NCBI RefSeq assembly: GCF_035222485.1
Contig: NW_026946672.1
Coordinates: 310,001-374,000 of the forward strand
DNA length: 64,000 nucleotides
Reading direction: 5' to 3'
Source of the DNA: Podospora pseudoanserina
Taxonomy: Eukaryota; Ascomycota; Sordariomycetes; Sordariales; Podosporaceae
Shown piece by piece: positions 10,084 to 20,220 of this stretch (positions are counted from its first letter, which is position 1; each line of letters opens with the position of its first letter). A program made the position numbers and the translations under genes. The notes beneath the pieces were generated by a model. That model saw nothing but the letters and a program-made list of their open reading frames with translations. It searched no databases and was not told the DNA's origin.

Positions 10084-13000
10084 ATGGCGGACCCCCAACT
10101 TCTGGGCCCCTTTCCGCCCCCCGACCCAGATCGATTTCCAAACACTAGGCTGCGAAGCCATCTTCTCAGGCCAGATTCGACGCCGCAAGAACCGCAACCA
10201 TCACATTCTACGAATGATCCAGACACATGTCGAATATGTCGCGGAGAGGGGACGCCTGAAGAACCGCTCTTCTACCCATGCCGGTGCAGTGGCAGTATCA
10301 AGCACGTCCACCAGGATTGCTTGATGGAGTGGCTCTCCCATTCACAAAAGAAACATTGCGAGCTTTGCAAGACGCCCTTCCGCTTCACCAAGCTCTACGA
10401 TCCAAATATGCCCAGATCGTTGCCATGGCACGTCTTTGCCAGCCACATGGCCAAATATTTCTTCGCCAACATGCTGCTGTGGATGAGAGCGTCGCTGGTT
10501 ATGCTGGTTTGGTTTGGAGCCTTGCCGTACGTTATGAGGAATGTATGGAGCATGTTGTTCTGGTTTAGCGATGATGGTATGGCTGCTTTCCTCTTCCACA
10601 AAAGACGAGATCAAGCCCATCAGCTGGCCTCGGCCGCTGGGACGACACTTAACCCGGCCATGAACCTGTTCAGAAACAACACCACGTTAGCTACTAACCT
10701 AATATTCCCTGGCACAGCATGCATCGCCAAAAGCACCTCTGGTGCCGCTCAGGCCTCCAACGAGCACTCGGCCACTTCTACCATTTTACGTCTATTGTTT
10801 GGAGCACCCGATACATCTGGCGCTGTTTCCACCGAGGCGGTTGCTATCCCAACTAGGAACAACTCCCTTTTGAGCGGCGTCCAATTTCTTCGCAACTTGA
10901 CGCGGCATCATTGGCTAAACGACAAGGTCATAGAGGTCCTTGAGGGCCTGATTATAACAATTCTGGTTATTGCTTGCTTCATTCTCATCATCTTGGTCAG
11001 AGACTATGTCGTTCAACAACAGCCCGAGATCAATATGCGTGCTGCGTTTGCAGCTGCTGAAAATGCACCGCATCCCGCACCACCACAGGAGCCCCTGGCA
11101 CGACCGGAACTCCCACCTGTCGAGGAGGAACATCATGACAACCCTGCTCAGTGGGAGGATCTACAGGGCCAGTGGGATCCCGCCATTGTCGAACCACCTC
11201 CGCACTTGGCACTGGAGGCCAGGCGCCAGATTGCGTTGGCTCGCTTGCAAGCTCATGAAAGACGGCTTCAAAGACAGTGGGCAGAACCCGAAGCTCGATA
11301 TCAAGCAAGGTATGCGGGTGACGACCATGCTCCTGCACACGAGGCTGCTGAGAAGAATCCAAATAGCTTGGCTACTGGCTCACGAAATAGTTCGCCCTTT
11401 TTGCCATCGCCCTCCTTCCTTCCAAGAGCGGAACTGGACGCCATCGTCAATGGTGGTGAAGCTGCTGACGTGAAAAGTCGGCACCTCCATGACTTCCTTG
11501 CCATCTATCAGCGTGCCAAGGGAGATCCCCATCGCATTCTCGAAATTGCCAGAGAACAAGGGGCTGAGGAGCGACTGGATTACTGGCTGGCCCTTACGAG
11601 GTCGCTGCTGGATCGTCAAAACCGTACTGTGGCCGGTGCCGATGACCACTCGGACGCCAGCAGCGCTGCTGAGAATACTCCAGCATCGAGCACGGATGCT
11701 CGCTTCGAGAATATGGATTCTCCACCGTTTGGAGGCCTTCGTCCAGCCACCCAGGCTATGGAGTGGAAGACCTTTTCGGCCGGCGAAGACAATTTTGGAC
11801 CCCAACATGATAGAAAAGGCAAGGGCGTACTAAGAGAGGATTCCGACGGTGAAAGCACCCACACCGAAGACAGTGAAAGACCTTTGGCAAGCCCGCTTCG
11901 ACCAAGGGCCAACACAGATGGTCCCAAAATTAGCGATACAATCCACCCCTTGGCCAACAATAGCTGGTCGTTCCAGACCTTGACAGAACAAGAGCCTGAT
12001 GGGATGTTAAATGACCAACACGGGACTAAGTCGACATCTTCGGGACACTCGACTTTCGGATCACCCAAACAACCGGCGTCTCGACAAGATGCTGCGTCTG
12101 CCTTCTTCAAGACGCCCAGATTCACCGAGGCTGCATTCGAACTTGACCAGACCACCCAGTCTGTGCCGCATCTGAGCAGCAGGGCTGAGGAAGAACTGCC
12201 AGTTGATCATTTGACTTCAGGACAGGAATCAAGCGCCGATTTTTGGGACATGACCTCGGGTGCTGAAGCGGCCCAGCCAGAGACAACCCCTCCGCCAGCC
12301 TTACCAGAGAATGGGGAGGATGCCGATGCGCAGGCCGAGCCACAAACCCCGAATCCGCCAGCCCCGCGCCCCCAGCCCGTAGGCATTGTCGACAGACTTG
12401 CTGATTTTATGTGGCGGGATGTGGATGAAATAGACCCGGCCGAGCTTGCTGCAGCTGACGCTCTGCAATTCGACGTGGGGGAAGGTGATCCCGCCAACGA
12501 TGAGGTAGAAGAGGACGACCCCGAAGTGCCACAGCGAGATAGAGAGGTGGTTGAAGCTGCTGTGGCAGCTGGGCTGGATCCAGACGCGATCGAAGATGCT
12601 GAGGACTTGGAAGGGATCCTGGAGCTCCTCGGTATGCGAGGTCCCGTCGCTGGCTTATTTCAGAATGCCATATTCTGCTCTTTTCTCGTATCTATTACCG
12701 TCTTCCTCGGTATCGTAGTCCCCTACAATATCGGGCGTATGACAGTTTGGATGGTCGCGAATCCTATTCGACCGGCGCGGATGCTCTTCGGCTTATGCAT
12801 GCTCGTTCAGGACATCGCCATTGTATTGTTCGGATTAGCAGTTTTGTTCGGCGCGAAGGCTCTTCTCTTGCTCACGAAAGTCGCCCCCAGTTTGCTTGGC
12901 TCTGTGGTCGACCTTCTCACAACCACGTCGGCCATGTCCTATGGCACCATGATGAGTGCTTCCAACAGAGTGGGGAGCAGTTTCTTTGCCGAAATCGTTC

Positions 13001-15480
13001 ACATTTCTGGCACTGAGATACAAAACTTCTCTGCCATCAGTCATGAGGCATTGCTTCAACTGAAGGGCCACATTAGTCTGGGGTTCGCTGCACTTGTCAC
13101 AGCGGTGGACTACCTCTTCTCCGGTGATTACGCCGAAAAGAGCTCCGACATCATGTCATTCATGGAAGGGCTCGCTACGAATACGATGGGATGCTTGAAG
13201 CAACTCCCCGGCATCCTCACCAACCCCAACTCTTGGGTACTTAACCTCAGCGTGCCAGATTCCACGTCAATGGCCTTTGATGCAGAACTTGCTCAGTGGA
13301 GCGGCACCGACAGACTCTGGGCTATCGTGGCTGGTTATGTTGCCATCTCCATCATTGCTGGTCTCTACTTGCGACGAGGAAGCCCCTTTTTTACGGGTCC
13401 AACAGGTCAGGATTGGGAAGCATCCATTATTGATGGCCTCAACCAAGCTAGTGGCGTCATGAAGGTGATCCTGATCATTGGTATCGAGATGCTCGCCTTC
13501 CCGCTCTATTGTGGGCTGCTGCTCGACCTCGCCTTGCTGCCCCTTTTCGCGGGCGCCACGATTAGGTCAAGGGTCCTCTTCACCATGAACTACCCGGTCA
13601 CGTCCATCTTCGTTCACTGGTTTGTCGGAACAGGGTACATGTTTCACTTTGCCCTTTTCGTCTCCATGTGTAGAAAGATCATGCGCAAAGGGGTTCTCTA
13701 CTTTATCCGCGACCCCGACGACCCGGAGTTCCACCCGATCCGCGATGTTCTGGAGCGCAGTGTCGCGACTCAGCTGCGCAAAATCCTGTTTTCTGCCTTG
13801 GTTTATGGCGCACTCGTCATGGTTTGCCTAGGCGGCGTCGTCTGGGGGCTTGCCCTTTCTGCTTCGAGCGTTCTACCGATCCACTACTCGTCCAATGAGC
13901 CTATGCTGGAATTTCCCGTCGATCTGCTCTTTTACAACTTCCTCATGCCACTGGCAGTTCGTCACTTCAAGCCCAGTGATGGTCTACATGCCATGTACAC
14001 GTGGTGGTTTCGGAAATGTGCTCGAGGCTTGAGGGTGACTTGGTTCTTATTTGGGGAGCGTCGCATCGATGAAGAAGGCAAACTTGTACTGAAGAGCGAC
14101 TCACCCGATGCGGCCCTGCCGTGGTGGCGGACATTGTTCCTTGAAGTGAATAACGACCAAGTGCGGGCAAAGCAGTGGGCCAACCCTTTCGAGCCCAGCC
14201 CGGAGAAACCGACCGTCATGCGAACGGAAGACGCTCTCTTGTGGAACACAAACAAGAAGGCCCTCGTCGAGTCAGGCCAACTCATCCCTGACGGACGCTA
14301 TGTTCGGGCGCCATGCTCTGATCAGGTCAAAATTCCCAAGGGCAAGAGGGTGTTTCTCGACGTATCCGAAGATAACGAGCGACAAGACGAGGCTGCACCA
14401 ACTGACCTGTACAACTCTGAAGAGTTTCAATTCGTCTATGTGCCGCCCCATTTTAGGCTCCGGGTCTTCCTCTTCATCACTTTCATCTGGGCCTTCGCCG
14501 CCATCACGGGTATTGGTTTCACCATCGTACCGCTCGTCTTTGGCCGTTGGATGTTTAGATCTCTTCTTCCCAGTCACATTCATACCAACGATATCTATGC
14601 TTTCAGCATCGGCATCTACATTTTGGGCTCTGCTGCTTATGCCGCATTTCATGCGCCGTCCATCTACCGTGCCGCACACGATTGGGTCGACAGCTTTACA
14701 AGGACCGTCGTCAATGGGGAGGCTGTCCGGCCAATGGTTGATGCAGGCATCCGGGTTGCCAAGATTATTTACGCGCACGTCTTTTACCATATCGTCTTTC
14801 CCCTCATGCTTGCCTCATTGGTGGAGTTGTATCTTTTGACGCCGGTGAATGAGATCCTATATGGTGCCCTACCTAAGAAGCGAGCTGATGCTTCTGAGCT
14901 TGCGCCCATCATGGCGCCGGGTGCTGAACTCAATCCGAAGCATACTGTTCGTTTGGTCCAGGCTTGGACCATTGGCCTGCTCTATCTCAACCTCATCAAC
15001 CGGATCATCAACCGCTGGTTTTCGGGTACCCGCCTTGCTGCAGCCGTGATGGCTATCTTCCGGCGTGGCTGGCTGCATCCAGATGTCTCCATCCTGACTC
15101 GGGCTTTCATCGTTCCTGGACTCATTCTCTGGAGCAGTGCCGTCATCGCGCCGCTCCTCCTTGCCAGACTTGGCGTGGCCAACGGGCTACATGAGGCCAT
15201 GCTTCACTCATCGTATGGCACACCTCTTGTCGGCCATGCCGAGTTAAGCCATGCATACAAGGTCCTCATCTACCGTCTGAGTTACCCCGTCATGGCTGTG
15301 TTGGCTGTCTGTGCAGTTGTGCTCTGGAGTATGTTTGGTGTGTTCAAGAGGTGGAACATGCGTATAAGAGACGAGGCATATCTAATCGGGGAAAGGTTGC
15401 ATAACTTTGGGGCGTCGGTGGGAAATAGCACCCCAAAGGGGAAGGCCGCAGCTTGGAGAGGCGCTCCGGGAAGGATATAG
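10084..15480 (+). CDS. Doa10/Ssm4/MARCH6-type ER membrane E3 ubiquitin ligase
   Basis: An intronless 1798-aa protein. The first true ATG is at 10084 (MADPQLLGP); a GTG two codons earlier is in frame. Residues about 45-97 form a RING-CH finger (DTCRICRGEG, then CRCSGSIKHVHQDC, then HCELCKTPF), followed directly by LYDPNMP and the first membrane segments. A long hydrophilic, acidic loop spans about 320-850, and then more than ten membrane segments follow to the end, matching the size and layout of Doa10. Members sit in the ER and inner nuclear envelope and, with Ubc6/Ubc7-type E2 enzymes, mark misfolded membrane and soluble proteins carrying degrons for proteasomal degradation. All zinc-ligand positions expected of a RING-CH appear present. 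Confident. Confidence 0.93.
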   Translation: MADPQLLGPFPPPDPDRFPNTRLRSHLLRPDSTPQEPQPSHSTNDPDTCRICRGEGTPEEPLFYPCRCSGSIKHVHQDCLMEWLSHSQKKHCELCKTPFRFTKLYDPNMPRSLPWHVFASHMAKYFFANMLLWMRASLVMLVWFGALPYVMRNVWSMLFWFSDDGMAAFLFHKRRDQAHQLASAAGTTLNPAMNLFRNNTTLATNLIFPGTACIAKSTSGAAQASNEHSATSTILRLLFGAPDTSGAVSTEAVAIPTRNNSLLSGVQFLRNLTRHHWLNDKVIEVLEGLIITILVIACFILIILVRDYVVQQQPEINMRAAFAAAENAPHPAPPQEPLARPELPPVEEEHHDNPAQWEDLQGQWDPAIVEPPPHLALEARRQIALARLQAHERRLQRQWAEPEARYQARYAGDDHAPAHEAAEKNPNSLATGSRNSSPFLPSPSFLPRAELDAIVNGGEAADVKSRHLHDFLAIYQRAKGDPHRILEIAREQGAEERLDYWLALTRSLLDRQNRTVAGADDHSDASSAAENTPASSTDARFENMDSPPFGGLRPATQAMEWKTFSAGEDNFGPQHDRKGKGVLREDSDGESTHTEDSERPLASPLRPRANTDGPKISDTIHPLANNSWSFQTLTEQEPDGMLNDQHGTKSTSSGHSTFGSPKQPASRQDAASAFFKTPRFTEAAFELDQTTQSVPHLSSRAEEELPVDHLTSGQESSADFWDMTSGAEAAQPETTPPPALPENGEDADAQAEPQTPNPPAPRPQPVGIVDRLADFMWRDVDEIDPAELAAADALQFDVGEGDPANDEVEEDDPEVPQRDREVVEAAVAAGLDPDAIEDAEDLEGILELLGMRGPVAGLFQNAIFCSFLVSITVFLGIVVPYNIGRMTVWMVANPIRPARMLFGLCMLVQDIAIVLFGLAVLFGAKALLLLTKVAPSLLGSVVDLLTTTSAMSYGTMMSASNRVGSSFFAEIVHISGTEIQNFSAISHEALLQLKGHISLGFAALVTAVDYLFSGDYAEKSSDIMSFMEGLATNTMGCLKQLPGILTNPNSWVLNLSVPDSTSMAFDAELAQWSGTDRLWAIVAGYVAISIIAGLYLRRGSPFFTGPTGQDWEASIIDGLNQASGVMKVILIIGIEMLAFPLYCGLLLDLALLPLFAGATIRSRVLFTMNYPVTSIFVHWFVGTGYMFHFALFVSMCRKIMRKGVLYFIRDPDDPEFHPIRDVLERSVATQLRKILFSALVYGALVMVCLGGVVWGLALSASSVLPIHYSSNEPMLEFPVDLLFYNFLMPLAVRHFKPSDGLHAMYTWWFRKCARGLRVTWFLFGERRIDEEGKLVLKSDSPDAALPWWRTLFLEVNNDQVRAKQWANPFEPSPEKPTVMRTEDALLWNTNKKALVESGQLIPDGRYVRAPCSDQVKIPKGKRVFLDVSEDNERQDEAAPTDLYNSEEFQFVYVPPHFRLRVFLFITFIWAFAAITGIGFTIVPLVFGRWMFRSLLPSHIHTNDIYAFSIGIYILGSAAYAAFHAPSIYRAAHDWVDSFTRTVVNGEAVRPMVDAGIRVAKIIYAHVFYHIVFPLMLASLVELYLLTPVNEILYGALPKKRADASELAPIMAPGAELNPKHTVRLVQAWTIGLLYLNLINRIINRWFSGTRLAAAVMAIFRRGWLHPDVSILTRAFIVPGLILWSSAVIAPLLLARLGVANGLHEAMLHSSYGTPLVGHAELSHAYKVLIYRLSYPVMAVLAVCAVVLWSMFGVFKRWNMRIRDEAYLIGERLHNFGASVGNSTPKGKAAAWRGAPGRI

Positions 15481-15886
15481 AAGGGTGCAATATCTTTTGC
15501 ATTACAAACGTGTTCATCGTCACGAGCGCGACGTCTTTTGTTCTGGGAAGGTAGTTATAGACGGTCAGCATGGGTTGGTTGGTTGGCTTGGCGTTTGGCT
15601 GAACAGGTGATGATTTACGGAGCAGAATTATAGCAGAAGCGATAGGCGGAAATTCTTCAGGTACTGGGAGCTACGAGTGTACATCTTAATGTTTTGTATG
15701 TAGCAGTTACCAAAGTACATACCCTATCCATGAGCTACTGATGAATTGACGCTGTGGCAGGCCCTGGTCTCCGAAAATAGGGGTAAAGTGGGTCCTGGAA
15801 AGGGGTTATGATGGACAAGCTTGAGGGCTTGGCAGTCAGCCATGTGTAACTTTTTTTATTTATCTATGTGCACGCCGACATGCCGA

Positions 15887-17566
15887 TCAGTGATCTTCCA
15901 CGTCTTCATCTCGGCCTGGATATACGATGTCTCTCACCACCACTGCCCTGACACAGTGGAACAGAACAAATCCATAGACCAACACCAAAACAATCGAGAT
16001 GGCCGTCGAAAACCACAGGACGAACTCGTTCTGAAACACCTTCCCCAGAGAGATGGTGGCCAGGATAAAGCCCGTGTTTGGAAACACCGACGCCCACCAC
16101 CCCAGGTGGAAGTACCTCGGTGGGCTCTGCACCACGGCCAGCACGGCAATGGCAAACCACCAGAAGCTCAGCGCCCAGAGGAACCCGGCCCCGACGATGG
16201 CCATCATGAGCATGATGCTCGCGTCGAGCAACCCGTCCATGTTGGCGTCGAAGCTCCCCGGGAGGGACTGAGCAAGCCCGATAAATGCCAGCGCGGTGAA
16301 ACTCGGCGGGCCGACGCACATGAACAACCCCGGCCTGTGCTCCCTGTCTGGAAGGCCCGACTGCATCAGCCGGCCGACCATGTGGGCGTACATCATTGCC
16401 GCGACGCTGATGCCCAACCCCTGACAGCTGAGGCCGCTGACGATGATGGGGAGGGCCATGGCGGGCGGTTGGGTGGAGGCGATGACGGAGGCGATGGTGC
16501 CCGAGAGCATGACGGGGAAGATGGGGAGGATCCAAGTCGGCATCATGGTTTGAAGGCTGAAGGAGTGCCGGCGGCCAAAGACGAAGGAGTATTGTGCTAC
16601 TGCTAGGCAGGTTGACAGGGCGACGTAGATCCAAAAAGCGATTTGGATGGCCCAGCGGAGCCCCTGGCGTTCACCGTCCCATGATTGGATGTGGGAGGGG
16701 ATGCAGTATTTTTGTGTTGAGGTGATCAAGGTTGCGATCGAGAGCAGGAAAGTGGGGACGAAGAAGCCTTCGCGGGGGTGGGTGATGGAGGCGACGAAAC
16801 TGCCGGTGTTGAGGAGGAAGCGAGCCAAAAGGAGGGAGGTGATGAGGGTGAAGAGGATGATGTTGAGGATGTAGACTGCTAGGCCGAGGACCGGGGTAAG
16901 GGAGGGGAACTGGTGGGGTTGGGCATGGATGAGGAGGGAGAGGCCACCAGTGGACATAGAGAGGGTGTACCATGCCCAGGTAAAGTGTTTGAGGCGGGAA
17001 CGTAGAGAGAGAGGTGGACGGGGATGGGTGTGGTCGTGAGGATGGCCCGGAGAGGGGGTAGGAGATGGTGAGGGTCGGCTGTCGAGCGCGTCATTTTTGG
17101 CGGCTGTGATAGCGGCGGTAGCTTCGATGTCCTCTGGGGATGGCTTGAGCTCCTGATCAGTGGGGAGGCGACTCAGTCGGCGTCGTTCGGGAACGGCATA
17201 TGGCAAACTCGTGCCCGAGATGGAGCCCTGTAGAGTGGGCGCACGGGAATCGAGCTGGAGATCGTGGGCCAGATCGTCTTTTTCTGGGTTCCGTAACTGA
17301 TCAAGGGATGGGCTTGCATCGTCAGAGCTGATCGATAGCCGACTGAGACGACGTTGCTCTCCTCTCTGTTCGCGGCCTTCGTAGAGGTACGGATTTTGTT
17401 GAGAGACGCTGGAGGGTCGACGGCGCATGGACCGCCGGGGAATTGGGGGGGCGGGACGATGGGATGCAGGTGCTCTAGCGTCTGCGGCTTGTGGCTGGAA
17501 CTTTTCGTATTCTGCGTCCTGCTGGTTGGTTTCAATATCAGAACTGTCCAGCAATGGTGCTGACAT
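15887..17566 (-). CDS. TDT-family transporter (malate/sulfite/anion channel-like)
   Basis: A single exon of 559 aa starting MSAPLLDSSD. After a hydrophilic N-terminal region of about 190 residues rich in R, S and P, about ten membrane segments begin at FTWAWYTLSMSTGGLSLL, the GxS-type first helix of the tellurite-resistance/dicarboxylate transporter family. Downstream motifs FPVMLSGTIASVIAS, VGPPSFTALAFIGLAQ and the terminal FALVY-like helices fit fungal Mae1 (malate uptake) and Ssu1 (sulfite efflux) relatives. It is therefore probably a plasma membrane anion transporter. The family cannot be resolved to malate versus sulfite by eye. The long Ser/Arg-rich N-tail, with repeats of the form RRLSRL, is unusually extended and looks like a phosphorylation or trafficking region. 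It converges with the upstream ligase gene. Confidence 0.87.
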   Translation of the reverse strand: MSAPLLDSSDIETNQQDAEYEKFQPQAADARAPASHRPAPPIPRRSMRRRPSSVSQQNPYLYEGREQRGEQRRLSRLSISSDDASPSLDQLRNPEKDDLAHDLQLDSRAPTLQGSISGTSLPYAVPERRRLSRLPTDQELKPSPEDIEATAAITAAKNDALDSRPSPSPTPSPGHPHDHTHPRPPLSLRSRLKHFTWAWYTLSMSTGGLSLLIHAQPHQFPSLTPVLGLAVYILNIILFTLITSLLLARFLLNTGSFVASITHPREGFFVPTFLLSIATLITSTQKYCIPSHIQSWDGERQGLRWAIQIAFWIYVALSTCLAVAQYSFVFGRRHSFSLQTMMPTWILPIFPVMLSGTIASVIASTQPPAMALPIIVSGLSCQGLGISVAAMMYAHMVGRLMQSGLPDREHRPGLFMCVGPPSFTALAFIGLAQSLPGSFDANMDGLLDASIMLMMAIVGAGFLWALSFWWFAIAVLAVVQSPPRYFHLGWWASVFPNTGFILATISLGKVFQNEFVLWFSTAISIVLVLVYGFVLFHCVRAVVVRDIVYPGRDEDVEDH

Positions 17567-20220
17567 GATATTATGCGATTAATCAAGAGAAGACCTGCTT
17601 CGGCCAAGAACGTGGTGCAGGGGCGAAATGCAAGCCTGAGAGAATGGATGATGTTGCTGACTGAGACCGAGGAACTTGAGGGGATAATAATAAGTGAAAA
17701 CTGAACGACGGAAAGACAACAAAACAAAAAACGACTGCTCCAGAGCCTGTCGAAGAAAAATGAGCGTGATGATTAGCACGGGGCTCAACTGTCTGCAAGC
17801 GCTCGAGCTTTTGTACATGTTGATCGTATTCGCATCGAGACTTTTCACCGAATGACCACCCAGGCGGCATTGGAGTGGAAGTGGCAAGATATTTCAAACA
17901 TTTGATGTTTGGGTCACGGTAGGTAAGCTCAAATGTCGAGTCAGTCACGACAACTGCTCTGGTCAGAGCTTGCTCGAGCTTTTGGCTCTCATTTCGTCAT
18001 CATGTCCAGCCAACACGAGATACGCGCCATGGTCTCCTACATGTAAGAAATAAAATCTAATTTTGCCTTGACTCTTTTATTGAGAATAAACAGGAAGTTT
18101 GCAGGCGGGTGTTGCCTTCATCGTCAACCTCCTCCTCTTGGCGTTGGATCATCCGAACAAGAGTGGTGCTTGGACATGCCTGACTCAGAGGTCTGTGGAC
18201 CTTCAGCCTTTTGGTAACAGCTTCAAGTCTTGAGAAACTTCTTTCTCAGCTTTGTGGAAATTTGCACACATTTTGTGGCATGAGATTCTACTTGGATGCA
18301 GAACTTGAAAGTCATCAATATCAGCTTCTCATGGCTGGTGGCTGCCCTCGTGTAAGGACGATTGACATTGTAACTCACAACGACCGCCATTTTGAATAAA
18401 ACGAACACATCGACCGTTACCTCACCTACACATTAGAAGTTTCTGCTTACTAGTCTGGCAATATTTGGCTGCCATAACGCAGATATTGAAAGATAAGGGT
18501 AAGGTAACTAGACCAAATGTCACGTCATTCGATTTTCACGTCGTATCAATGCTGGGGTCCAGTGAAATAAATGCACGTAAGATTTTAACCTCATTTTCGA
18601 AATGCTTAAATCTGCGATGACCGCGGCTAGTGCGCGTTTGCCCCGTAAATCAATCTCGCTGCCTGACGAGACATGCGCTCGATAACCCGTGGACGTGGTA
18701 CCCTCAGCAGAGAAGAAGACGCCACCATACCCACAAGAACAATAGACATTTCTTGGGCATCATACGCAGTGCATATTGACCCGACTCCGTCCCTGGGATG
18801 ATGGCCAACGATACCCCTTTTGCCAATATTTAGCACCTTAGTTAGTGGCCATGGTCTGGCATGATGGTGCGATCAGTGTCATGAAATCGCCGGCGGACGA
18901 AGTGGACCAACCCAAACCGAGACATGCTGAAGCCTCGATAATCAAAGATGCCTATGGTTGTTTGAGAAATTCGGGTGCCTAAAGCCAAATATGTCTGTGG
19001 AGCGCGACTCGAGGCAGGGCCAAGTAACGTCGTATGCATGAAAAGACTGAGGAACAGCAGTCTTAACACACACCGTGTCACCAACCTGGCACAGAGCATG
19101 CAGAAACACAGTCCCCCAGAAGCAGAGGCTTCGATGATATGTCTAGAGGGAGAGTGTTGCTTTCTTCTTCTGCACGGGCACCGGACGGATCTTATATCCA
19201 GTGCCGCATCAGGCAACATCGAGACTGAAACGGGCAAAGTTCGAACTGAGAAAAGCACAGTATCCGCCCTGATTCCAACATCAAAAGTGGAAGTGTTACT
19301 GCTTCAGCTCTGGTAAGGTGCTAGTCAATCTAACCTCTCCGCTCTGTCTCCATAGTAAGCACTGTGATGACCCGGCGGAAAGGGGGCGGTTGGAGCTCTG
19401 GGAACCCTAACCCTATGTAGGCCTCTCGCTCGGACTGAAGTGCCACAACAGGTAGGAGTGCGTGGCAGCAGGGACCTCACGTGAAGGCCCCCACTTTACA
19501 ACGGGAAGTACCTGACAACACCCCCGAAGTTGGGGCTTCGAGATTGGCTGCAGGGATCCCCCCCAGAGAAGCCCAGGCAGCAGCTTTTTGCACCCTCCAT
19601 TGCCTGCTTCGGGATGCGATGGGCCAATGCGGCATCGCAGCGATCCCGCCCATCACAGGCACCGAAATAACAATCACCAAATCCCGAAAGTGTGATGCTG
19701 CCACGAGAGAGGATGCTGCACTGGTGAAGGCCGTCTCTCTTCCAATTTTCGCCTCCCTTCTCAACCTCAACTTTCAAGGGGGGCAAACAGCTGCAGCCTG
19801 CCTTTTTTTTCTTTTCTTTCTTCCTTTCTTGCTTCTCTCTAAGCTCACTTCGTTTCTCTCTTTACTATCTCCCGCAGCGTCTTCAACGTTCCACAGGTAC
19901 CCCTCATAAACCCGTTGTTGGACTGCTCGATTGACCTCCAGGTCTTCACCAATAACAAACTTGGCGTGCATTGTGTATTTCCCGCAGGCAAGTTCCAATC
20001 AGTCTCACCAACAGCCAACGCCAGCCCACCATCGACCATAAACTGTCCCCAGAACCCCGCACTACCTTGCCGTGACGAGTCCCTCTCTTCTGTCGATAAT
20101 AGAGGCCATGTATTGAGACCGAATGCCAAGTAGTAGCTTGGATTGGAGTCGACTAGGGTGTGAAAGACACCAGTGAACCAGCAACACCGAACCGAGCATC
20201 ATCAACACAGGTCTCCCGCC
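17567..20220. other. Long gene-poor stretch with promoter features
   Basis: About 2.65 kb with no supported gene. Frames up to 142 codons (for example 19481-19909) lack motifs. A two-unit telomere-like repeat lies at 19403-19415, and a strong C/T tract runs from about 19800 to 19870. The last 400 bases probably serve as promoter and 5' leader of the HeLo-protease gene. Confidence 0.4.
19403..19415. repeat. Interstitial telomere-like motif
   Basis: AACCCTAACCCTA, two units of the TTAGGG-type telomere repeat, about 0.8 kb upstream of the HeLo-protease start. Too short to mark a chromosome end; such teloboxes can act as binding sites for Myb-type factors. Confidence 0.4.

Noticed and set aside
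15821-16634. Long frames on both strands over the TDT transporter
   Set aside because: They lie inside the membrane-protein coding sequence and read as P/H/R-rich shadow frames.
19403-19415. Telomere proximity suggested by CCCTAA repeats
   Set aside because: Only two repeat units, with ordinary housekeeping genes on both sides.
19481-19909. 142-codon plus-strand frame
   Set aside because: It ends in a translated C/T tract and has no motif; more likely leader/promoter of the gene at 20221.
20173-20220. Upstream extension of the HeLo-protease protein from a GTG
   Set aside because: Nuclear fungal genes start at ATG almost always, and a good ATG follows at 20221.
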